Assembly: GCA_964518635.1 (NCBI GenBank)
Contig: CAZFGK010000042.1
Location: 1-15,352, forward strand
Origin: CAZFGK01 sp964518635
GTDB lineage: Bacteria > Zixibacteria > MSB-5A5 > GN15 > FEB-12
Length of the DNA stretch: 15,352 nucleotides
Reading direction: 5' to 3'
Below the pieces are notes generated by a model, which did no database searches, had not been told where the DNA came from, and was given only the letters and a program-made list of their open reading frames with translations. Made by a program: the position numbers and the translations under genes. Below, piece by piece: positions 1 to 5,852 of this stretch (position 1 is its first letter; the number at the start of each line of letters is the position of its first letter).

Positions 1-4
1 TATG

Positions 5-53
5 TGTAACGCATCTCCTGACACACCCTGTAACACATCTCTTGACACTGTAC
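5..53 (-). repeat. Tandem 24-nt repeat resembling an IS terminal array
   Basis: Two adjacent 24-nt units (5-28 and 29-52) each begin TGTAAC, then CATCTC and TGACAC; the first 20 positions agree at 18. The right edge of the window carries related 25-nt units in the opposite orientation. Tandem short motifs starting TGT..AC are typical of transposase-binding ends of IS481/IS3-like elements. No transposase lies inside the window, so the element would extend to the left. Assignment to an IS family is inference. Confidence 0.45.
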
Positions 54-78
54 AAGCAAGGCCAACCCGCCCTACAAG
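54..78 (-). repeat. Truncated copy of the CTTGTAGGGCGGG dispersed repeat
   Basis: Read on the minus strand this begins CTTGTAGGGCGGG and continues TGGCCTTGCTT. It matches the repeat starting at 11535 with one difference until it stops abruptly at position 54, where the TGTAAC array begins. The junction looks like an insertion or recombination breakpoint inside a repeat copy. Confidence 0.55.
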
Positions 79-96
79 ACAAAGCCCGAAAAACAA

Positions 97-130
97 AAAC
101 CTAGGGCAAGCCCATGAGGCACCGAAGAGA
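97..130 (-). repeat. Dispersed repeat, inverted partner of 15257-15290
   Basis: The stretch contains AGGGCAAGCCC followed by GGCACCGAAG. The reverse complement of 15257-15290 has the same order with about four differences and a one-base gap over 34 nt. The GGCACCGAAG part is shared with the REP hairpins near 10.7-11.4 kb, suggesting a related repeat family. Confidence 0.5.
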
Positions 131-263
131 AGACCCCACCCGCAAGAGCGGGATGGGCCACCAAGGCGAAGAATCCCGGCGAGGAACCTGTGGTGAGCTT
201 GTCGAACCATCGCCGAGCCACGGATTTATAAGACCCGCACCCGAAGCGGGAGCGGGCCACCAA
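131..263. repeat. Two direct copies of a GC-rich hairpin
   Basis: Copies at 131-164 and 231-263 both start AGACCC, contain a CCCGC/GCGGG-type stem with a small AAG(A) loop, and end GGGCCACCAA. The inner stem differs between copies but stays paired (CCCGC...GCGGG against CCCG...CGGG). This suggests REP-like palindromes. The sequence between them includes GAGCTTGTCGA, a fragment of another dispersed repeat. No gene is visible from 1 to 417. Confidence 0.5.
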
Positions 264-417
264 AAGATATCATAGACTTTTCGGCAATTGAGAGCCCATC
301 TCCAAAGAAAATGTTTTTGATCATCGACTTGTGATATCAATTTAAGTTGTTGTGAAACAATTAATTACGGAAACCCAGCCAGGAGTAATACTTTTCTGAA
401 AAATGTCGACAATTCTC

Positions 418-446
418 TTGACCTTGTGAAATAATTCACATAGTTC
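418..446 (+). promoter_or_regulatory. Probable promoter with Rex-like operator
   Basis: TTGTGAA-ATAA-TTCACA-T at 424-441 matches the published Rex consensus TTGTGAANNNNTTCACAA at every defined position but the last. It also fits the TGTGA-N6-TCACA pattern of CRP/FNR proteins. It lies immediately after a TTGACC (-35-like, 418-423) and about 30 nt before the first gene of the HybAB-like operon, so a bound protein would block transcription. The -10 is poor (CATAGT or TAGTTC). A weaker half-matching site starts at 350. Rex senses NADH/NAD+ and represses respiratory and fermentative genes in many bacteria. That Rex rather than a CRP/FNR protein binds here is inference. Confidence 0.55.
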
Positions 447-470
447 TCTGACGTAAAGGAGGTGATCTGT

Positions 471-1133
471 ATGGTCGCAATCCTGGTTGTCGCGACCTTT
501 CTCGTCTTCATTCTCATTGATGTTGTCTACAAACAACACCCTTCATTGAGCGGGAGTACTGCAGGTCGATCGAGTGGTTGGCGTCCAACTATTCGTCCCG
601 GCTATTTTTATACTCCCAATCATCTCTGGCTCTCACTTGATCCATCCGGCATGCTCACCCTCGGGGCCGATGATCTGTTTCATCGGATATTCGGAATCCC
701 CGATGGGATTCAGCTGAAAAAACCGGGGGATCGAGTTCATCGCGGCGAACGTCTGGCTCAATTCCTCAAAGGGGATCGAAGCCTTGCGGTCGCCTCGCCG
801 ATATCCGGAGTGATTCAATCTACGAACGATCAAGTTCAGCAACATCCGGAGCAGTTTGCTCGTGGCGCGTATGATGCCGCGTGGCTGTATCTGCTTCGCC
901 CGACGGCATTCGCGAAAGAGATGCTGTCGTTCAAAGTTGCTGAAGAAGCTCGTCCGTGGATGGCGCAGGAGGCGAATCGTCTGACTGCATTTCTTCGCTC
1001 GCATCAAGGTGAAGCAATTTCGGCCCCATCCAATCACAATGGCATGCTCGCTGAAAATCTGCTCGCCAAGATGGATGCTCCATCGGTAGTCGAACTTGAG
1101 CAGGAGTTTCTGCTCAATGTGGAACCGAGGTAG
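471..1133 (+). CDS. Membrane-anchored GcvH-like (lipoyl-fold) protein lacking the lipoyl lysine
   Basis: This 220-residue protein starts at ATG 471, eight nt after AGGAGG. The SD (AAAGGAGGTGATC) is an almost full anti-16S match, so this start is preferred to the overlapping GTG at 462. Residues 2-19 form a hydrophobic helix followed by K21, suggesting an anchor. From about residue 44 it resembles the glycine-cleavage H protein: YTPNHLWL, then a PGDRVHRGERLAQ hairpin, then SPISGVIQSTND matching the H-protein APVSGEIV.VND strand. An ungapped comparison puts Asp102 where H protein has its lipoyl lysine (K100-G-D-R103), so normal lipoylation is not expected. It opens an operon, 3 nt ahead of the HybA-like gene. 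H-protein-like companions of Fe-S/NrfD modules exist elsewhere, but their job is unclear. A role in glycine cleavage is unlikely without GcvT/GcvP. Confidence 0.7.
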   Translation: MVAILVVATFLVFILIDVVYKQHPSLSGSTAGRSSGWRPTIRPGYFYTPNHLWLSLDPSGMLTLGADDLFHRIFGIPDGIQLKKPGDRVHRGERLAQFLKGDRSLAVASPISGVIQSTNDQVQQHPEQFARGAYDAAWLYLLRPTAFAKEMLSFKVAEEARPWMAQEANRLTAFLRSHQGEAISAPSNHNGMLAENLLAKMDAPSVVELEQEFLLNVEPR

Positions 1134-1136
1134 CAG

Positions 1137-1910
1137 ATGAGCGATCGTAATGCGCTCCTGGTTGATTTCAACCTCTGTGTCGGATGTATGGCATGTGTGG
1201 ATGCATGCGAAGGGCTTGATCGACGTCTTGAGCTAGGGGAATCGTACAAGAAACCCGTGAACTATACGTCGATTCGAGAGGCCGAAGGGCTGTTTGTCCG
1301 TCGCCTGTGTATGCACTGCGAATATCCGACCTGTGTGAGTGTCTGTCCGGTCGGGGCATTCGAGAAAACAGCTGAAGGGCCGGTGATCTATCATTACCAG
1401 CGTTGTATCGGCTGTCGCTATTGTATGCAGGCCTGTCCGTTCAGTGTGCCGAAGTATGAGTGGGAGAAACTGAGTCCGCGAGTACGCAAGTGTGATATGT
1501 GTGTCGCACGGCAGCGTCAGGGACTCCAGCCCGCCTGTGCGGAAGCATGTCCGACTGGTGCGACGGTCTACGGCAAGCGGGATGATCTGCTTGCGCTCGC
1601 AACCCAACGCATTGATGATGATCCCGACACCTATGTGAATCATATCTTCGGCGCCAACGAAGTTGGTGGCACATCGGTGCTCTACTTGTCATCGGTTCCG
1701 TTTGCGAAACTCGGCTTTCCCTCCAATCTGCCAACATTGCCGCTGCCAAATCTCACCTGGGATGTTCTCTCGCAGATTCCGAAATTTTCGGTGGCTGCGG
1801 GGGTGCTCATGTATGGGGTCTGGTGGATCATTGATCGCCGAATGGAAAACGGAAAAGATGCGAGTCAGTTATCCACATCATCAGATCAGCAGAAAGGAGT
1901 TCATTCATGA
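1137..1910 (+). CDS. hybA: HybA-like 4x[4Fe-4S] ferredoxin subunit, no signal peptide
   Basis: This 257-residue electron-transfer protein resembles the HybA subunit of E. coli hydrogenase-2 and other DmsB/NrfC-type subunits. All sixteen cluster cysteines are visible: C14/17/20/24, C58/61/66/70, C90/93/96/100 and C119/122/134/138. Shared blocks include LCVGC.AC, CMHC..P.CVSVCP, GCRYCM.ACP, KC..C and the later GGTSVLYLSSVP. A C-terminal membrane helix lies at about 218-232, followed by DRR. E. coli HybA has a Tat signal. Here the protein starts directly with the first cluster domain and no twin arginine, so it may face the cytoplasm or be exported with a partner. It begins 3 nt after the GcvH-like gene and overlaps hybB by 4 nt (ATGA), implying translational coupling. 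It probably relays electrons between an unknown redox enzyme and HybB. Confidence 0.85.
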   Translation: MSDRNALLVDFNLCVGCMACVDACEGLDRRLELGESYKKPVNYTSIREAEGLFVRRLCMHCEYPTCVSVCPVGAFEKTAEGPVIYHYQRCIGCRYCMQACPFSVPKYEWEKLSPRVRKCDMCVARQRQGLQPACAEACPTGATVYGKRDDLLALATQRIDDDPDTYVNHIFGANEVGGTSVLYLSSVPFAKLGFPSNLPTLPLPNLTWDVLSQIPKFSVAAGVLMYGVWWIIDRRMENGKDASQLSTSSDQQKGVHS

Positions 1911-3130
1911 AACTCCTTCCGTTTCGTCTGACATTCTGGACCGGCATGCTCCTGATCGCCTGGATCGGCGGACTGATCGCGACGATCGTTCGCTTCACCA
2001 GTGGTCTTGGTGAGTCGACAAATCTCAGTGATGCTTATCCATGGGGTTTGTGGATCGGTTTTGATGTGGTCACCGGAGTCGGACTAGCTGCTGGTGGATT
2101 CACCATAGCAGCAGCAGTTTATGTGTTGCATCTGAAGCACTTTTACCCGGTCCTGCGACCGGCAATACTTACTGCGTTTCTTGGCTATCTCCTCGTCATT
2201 GTGGCATTGCTATTTGATCTGGGGCATCCGCTTCGGATTTATCATCCGCTGCTGATGTCAAATCCACACTCAGTGATGTTTGAAGTCGCGATGTGTGTGA
2301 TGTTGTATACCACTGTTTTGGCTCTTGAATTCAGCCCCGTTGTTTTTGAACGTCTCGGCTGGCAGACTCCACGTGCGTGGATCGCCAAGATCACTGTTCC
2401 CCTCGTGATTCTTGGTGTCATTCTCTCATTTCTGCATCAGTCATCACTCGGATCACTCTATCTGATCATGCCGTCGAAGCTCTACCCGCTCTGGTATTCT
2501 CCGATGCTGCCGCTGTTCTTTCTGGTCACGGCGATTGCTGCCGGATGTGCGATGGTGATAATCGAATCCCATCTCACGTACAAGGCATTCGGTCATCGAC
2601 TGGAACTGAACATCCTGCAGGATATCGGAAGACTGCTGCTGGTGTTGCTTGCATTTTACGGCGTCCTCAAAGTGCAGGATCTGATATCGCGAGATCTCGG
2701 ATCATTGCTGGTGATACCGCGGACAGAGACACTGGTCTTCTGGCTCGAGCTTCTGCTCGGAGTTGTTGCGCCAGTGATATTACTGTCAATCAAGCGGGTG
2801 AGACTTTCGTCAAGTGGGCTGTTTGCAGTGGCTGTGCTGGCGATCGCCGGTTTTCTGTTCAATCGCATGAATGTGGCAATCACCGGATTTGAAGCATCCG
2901 CCGGTGTGAGCTATACGCCGTCATGGATGGAAGTGATGATCACCTTTGCGATTGTCGCAACGATGATCTTCCTCTTTGCCGTAATCGTGCGCTATTTGCC
3001 GATCTTTCATGTCGATCAAGATGGAGATCCGACAGAGATCATGCCAACACTCGTCATGCGACAGGAACCGTCACAGATGCCACCATCGCAAGGTGTCTCG
3101 ATACGCAGTCACTCCGAGGTTGGCAGATGA
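1907..3130 (+). CDS. hybB: HybB/NrfD-family quinone-interacting membrane subunit
   Basis: This 407-residue polytopic protein has about ten hydrophobic helices. It closely resembles E. coli HybB: FTSGLGESTNLSDAYPWGLW followed by IGFDVVTGVGLAAGGF, then VLRPA, NPHSVMFE, LALEFSPVVFERLGW, HQSSLGSLY, YPLWYSPMLPLFFL and, late, PSWMEVMIT. HybB/NrfD proteins bind no cofactor. They exchange electrons between quinone and an attached ferredoxin subunit, and some are thought to move protons. The start overlaps the hybA stop by 4 nt, with AGAAAGGAG upstream. No hydrogenase large or small subunit (hybC/hybO) or cytochrome is nearby, so the catalytic partner is unknown. The operon ends here, with a terminator about 105 nt downstream. 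Confidence 0.88.
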   Translation: MKLLPFRLTFWTGMLLIAWIGGLIATIVRFTSGLGESTNLSDAYPWGLWIGFDVVTGVGLAAGGFTIAAAVYVLHLKHFYPVLRPAILTAFLGYLLVIVALLFDLGHPLRIYHPLLMSNPHSVMFEVAMCVMLYTTVLALEFSPVVFERLGWQTPRAWIAKITVPLVILGVILSFLHQSSLGSLYLIMPSKLYPLWYSPMLPLFFLVTAIAAGCAMVIIESHLTYKAFGHRLELNILQDIGRLLLVLLAFYGVLKVQDLISRDLGSLLVIPRTETLVFWLELLLGVVAPVILLSIKRVRLSSSGLFAVAVLAIAGFLFNRMNVAITGFEASAGVSYTPSWMEVMITFAIVATMIFLFAVIVRYLPIFHVDQDGDPTEIMPTLVMRQEPSQMPPSQGVSIRSHSEVGR

Positions 3131-3236
3131 ACAGGAGTTCAGTCAACGTTCGGAGTTTGTAATGCTAATCTCCCTGAATGGGAGAGTGAGGTGTCCAATG
3201 TGAAACCAAAAGTTGAAAATCCGTCATGACAGCAGC

Positions 3237-3268
3237 GGGAGGCCCCGGCGATGGGCCTCCCATTTTTT
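3237..3268 (+). terminator. Rho-independent terminator of the HybAB-like operon
   Basis: A perfect 9-bp stem GGGAGGCCC/GGGCCTCCC (3237-3245 and 3253-3261) with a 7-nt loop is followed by A and six T. It lies 107 nt after the hybB stop. Confidence 0.9.
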
Positions 3269-3318
3269 GTATTCCGAATGACAGAGCAACTTGTAGGACG
3301 GGACAAATCCAGAGCTCT

Positions 3319-3395
3319 TGTCACCCCGAGCTTGTCGAAGAGGGACATCTTGGTTTATATCGTGGATGTCATGCCTCGACACGCTCAGTATGACA
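3319..3395. repeat. Dispersed inverted repeat (GAGCTTGTCGA type)
   Basis: Two 20-nt arms, 3319-3338 and 3376-3395, are inverted copies with 16 of 20 positions matching; each carries TGTCA and the GAGC.TGTCGA core. The same core occurs at 194-204 and 11508-11530. A CTTGTAGGACGGG element (3290-3302) and a CTTGTAAGAGGG variant (3417-3428) lie alongside. The 517-nt gap from hybB to the porin thus holds a terminator, these repeats and the Pho-box region, with no convincing gene. Confidence 0.6.
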
Positions 3396-3540
3396 GGAGA
3401 ATGTCCGCCATCCTGCTCTTGTAAGAGGGTCTTGGCTTCCAAGCCACCGCTCTGAGTCAATCACCATCCTCCGTTAAAATGTCGACCATCCTTCCGCTTA
3501 AGGTGAAGGGGCGCAAACACTAACCACAACCTAGCACTGT

Positions 3541-3574
3541 CTTAACATAATCTTAACTTTATGCTTACATATTT
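3541..3574 (+). promoter_or_regulatory. Probable Pho box (three direct repeats)
   Basis: Consecutive direct repeats read CTTAACATAAT (3541-3551), CTTAACTTTAT (3552-3562), then G and CTTACATATTT (3564-3574). An 11-bp spacing of CT(G/T)(T/A)A/CA-like half sites is the hallmark of PhoB/PhoP binding, and TTAACA-type half sites are known from PhoP of several phyla. A possible -10 (TATTTT, 3570-3575) overlaps the third repeat. It lies about 75 nt before an O/P-type porin and pstS, both expected phosphate-starvation genes. The site is seen directly; the binding protein is inferred. Confidence 0.7.
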
Positions 3575-3647
3575 TAGTGAATTCGGGTCGTGATTGTTGT
3601 GAACAGGCGGTCGCGTACTTAGTGAACATCAGTTGGAAGGAAGACAG

Positions 3648-4898
3648 ATGAAGAGAGTGATGGTTGGGCTCATCGGAGTCCTGATTCTATCTGTGTTGCC
3701 CGCGCAACAGACCAGAGGGCAATCGGAGGGGGGAGAACTTTCTCCGGCCGATATCAATGATCGCCTTGCAGGCATAACCGAGAATCTCACGACACTGAAC
3801 GGCGATGTGGCGATTCTAAAGTGGTTAAAAGTCGGCGGCTATGTACAGGCCCGCTACGAAATGAATGACACCTCACGAACAGGTGATTCACTCGTTCGGA
3901 ATATTCCGACAAATCGAAATGGCGACAATCTCTACATTCGTCGGGGACGAATCAAATTCACATTCCAGCCCGCCCAATCAAGCAAGTATGTGTTGAACTT
4001 CGACGCATCTCGAAACAGTATCTCCATGAGAGAGGCATACCTCGAACTGTACAAGCAGGTGAAGAAACACTCATTCTCACTGACAGCCGGACAGTTCAAT
4101 CTCCCATTCGGATATGAAATCGAATACTCATCATCAAGACGGGATTTTCCAGAACGCTCCCTCGCGGAAAATCGTCTCTTTCCGGGGGAACGTGACCGAG
4201 GACTAAACATCACCTACACCGCCCCTCGTACCTTTGCATTCAATGTTGGCGTGTTTCAAGGGGGGGGCATTGATGCCCCATGGAATTCACCTCTTCGCGC
4301 CAAAGACTTTGTCGCTCGAGCAAAGATGAAACTTGGCATGGTTGACTTTGGTCTGTCCGGTTATTGGGGAAACAGCTATGTAGCGAGTGTCCCAGCGGTG
4401 ATTGGATCAAGTACCTGGTTCGATGGGAATGGAAATAGTCAGGTTGATTCCGGTGAAGTTACTACAACTCAACCAAAGGCGGCGGTTCCCGGAGCGAAAT
4501 GGGACAGAGAGCGCCTCGGTGCTGACATGCAATTCTATTTCGATCTGATTCCCGTCGGTAGTACGGCACTTCGAGCTGAGTTCTTCAAGGCCCGTGATTA
4601 CAATCGTGATGTAAAGACAGTTGTCGATGAGCGCGGCTGGTATCTCTGGCTTTCTCAGAGTCTAGGCAAAAATCTCGGTGCAGCCGCTCGGTATGATTTC
4701 TGGAGCCCAAATACTGCACTGGCAAACAATGCGACTGGCACGTGGTCATTTGCAGCCCATTATTTCTACGATGCCAATGTTCGAATCACGGCGGCGTACG
4801 ATATCCCGCAGCTCCTGGCTGGGAAGTCGACTTTTTCGAAATCTCCGAACGACCGAGCTGACAATCGTTTTACGTTGCAGTTTCAGTTCGCAATCTGA
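3648..4898 (+). CDS. Phosphate-selective porin O/P-family outer-membrane protein
   Basis: This 416-residue protein starts at ATG 3648, preceded by GGAAGGAAG; a TTG at 3633 in the same frame is less likely. Residues 1 to about 25 form a Sec signal (MKRVMVGLIGVLILSVLP then AQQTRGQ). A short helical stretch, possibly trimerising, runs from about 31 to 55. A beta-barrel follows: GGYVQARYE, LYIRRGRIKFTFQP, FDASRNSISMREAYLELY, TAGQFNLPFGYE, PGERDRGLNI and the final strand FTLQFQFAI ending in an aromatic-rich C-terminus. The RR.R early strand and G.F..PFG blocks are typical of Porin_O_P proteins, which pass phosphate and other anions. It is followed 27 nt later by pstS and preceded by the probable Pho box, so it probably serves phosphate uptake. 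Substrate selectivity cannot be read from sequence. Confidence 0.85.
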   Translation: MKRVMVGLIGVLILSVLPAQQTRGQSEGGELSPADINDRLAGITENLTTLNGDVAILKWLKVGGYVQARYEMNDTSRTGDSLVRNIPTNRNGDNLYIRRGRIKFTFQPAQSSKYVLNFDASRNSISMREAYLELYKQVKKHSFSLTAGQFNLPFGYEIEYSSSRRDFPERSLAENRLFPGERDRGLNITYTAPRTFAFNVGVFQGGGIDAPWNSPLRAKDFVARAKMKLGMVDFGLSGYWGNSYVASVPAVIGSSTWFDGNGNSQVDSGEVTTTQPKAAVPGAKWDRERLGADMQFYFDLIPVGSTALRAEFFKARDYNRDVKTVVDERGWYLWLSQSLGKNLGAAARYDFWSPNTALANNATGTWSFAAHYFYDANVRITAAYDIPQLLAGKSTFSKSPNDRADNRFTLQFQFAI

Positions 4899-4925
4899 TA
4901 GAAACCATAGAGGATATACATAGAA

Positions 4926-5777
4926 ATGAAAAACCTATTCACTCGACGCTCTGCCCTGACGATCATCTTCACGGCCTGCTCGGTCATCGGCATTACGCTC
5001 GGTATCAGAGCAGGTCAGACCATTACCATCAAGGGTTCCGACACCATGATACTGCTCGGTCAGCGATGGTCAGAAGCATATATGGCAAAGAATCCACAAG
5101 TTGCCATTCAGGTCACTGGTGGCGGATCAGGAGCGGGGCTTGCCTCATTAATCAACGGCACGACTGAAATATGCGAATCTTCACGATCGATCAAGCCCAG
5201 TGAGATAGAAAAACTCAAGGAGCGATTCAACACACCGGGCGTTGAAATTCCTGTCGCACGGGATGGATTGTCCATTTATGTGCATGAATCGAATGCATTG
5301 ACAGAACTCACCATGAAGCAGATTCAGCAAATTTACACCGGTGAGATCACGAACTGGAAAGATTTGGGCGGACCGGATGCGAAGATTATCCTCTATGGTC
5401 GCGAAAACAATTCCGGAACCTATTCCTTTTTCAAAGAGCATGTCCTTCAGAATGAAGATTTCTCACCATTCGTACAGGGACTTCCCGGTACCGCATCGGT
5501 AGTAAATGCGGTTAGCAAAGATGAGAGTGGCATCGGTTACGGTGGAGCTGCATATGCAAAAGGGATCAAACTCTTGAGCGTTCGCATGAATGAAAAGAGT
5601 GAGGCATTCGCGCCGACAGAGGAGAATGTGAAAAGCGGCGCGTATCCGCTTTCTCGTAACCTCTTCTGGTATCTGCGCAATAAACCGACCGGCGAAATCA
5701 AGAAGCTCGTAGAGTTTGTGCTTTCTCCGGAGGGACAGGCAGTTGTCACCCAGGTCGGCTATTTTCCAGTCAAGTAG
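4926..5777 (+). CDS. pstS: Phosphate ABC transporter substrate-binding protein PstS
   Basis: This 283-residue periplasmic binding protein captures inorganic phosphate for the PstCAB importer. Residues 1 to about 30 form a signal peptide with RR near the start. The phosphate-binding segments are visible: GSDT (37-40), GGGSGAG (65-71), SSRSI, IYTGEITNW, and GRENNSGTYSFF (158-169). The C-terminus VVTQVGYFPVK is typical. Length is normal for the short PstS class. It follows the porin by 27 nt and is probably co-transcribed from the Pho-box promoter. pstC, pstA and pstB are not in the window, so the permease must be encoded elsewhere. Confidence 0.92.
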   Translation: MKNLFTRRSALTIIFTACSVIGITLGIRAGQTITIKGSDTMILLGQRWSEAYMAKNPQVAIQVTGGGSGAGLASLINGTTEICESSRSIKPSEIEKLKERFNTPGVEIPVARDGLSIYVHESNALTELTMKQIQQIYTGEITNWKDLGGPDAKIILYGRENNSGTYSFFKEHVLQNEDFSPFVQGLPGTASVVNAVSKDESGIGYGGAAYAKGIKLLSVRMNEKSEAFAPTEENVKSGAYPLSRNLFWYLRNKPTGEIKKLVEFVLSPEGQAVVTQVGYFPVK

Positions 5778-5800
5778 ATCAGCAGAGTTATTCATTTACT

Positions 5801-5824
5801 CCGGCAAGGATCGATCCTTGTCGG
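5801..5824. terminator. Palindromic terminator between convergent pstS and tpl
   Basis: A 24-nt near-perfect palindrome (CCGGCAAGGATC with its complement, one G-T pair) lies 24 nt after pstS and 29 nt from the end of the convergent lyase gene. The following T-rich stretch (GGATTTCATTTGTT) is modest, so it may act on both transcripts with variable strength. Confidence 0.65.
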
Positions 5825-5852
5825 GGATTTCATTTGTTAGAAGATAATCTCT

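Noticed and set aside
2..340. Short frames at the left edge
   Set aside because: They are translations of the tandem array and hairpin repeats.
1..417. Possible CRISPR array, because of direct repeats
   Set aside because: Only two copies of each unit, with adjacent or palindromic layout and no regular spacers.
425..440. CRP activator site (TGTGA-N6-TCACA)
   Set aside because: At the usual -41.5 distance transcription would begin at or after the ATG at 471; a repressor-type Rex site explains position and the extra flanking base better, though a CRP/FNR-type repressor is not excluded.
3131..3460. Short frames after hybB
   Set aside because: They overlap the terminator and inverted repeats and show no domain or SD.
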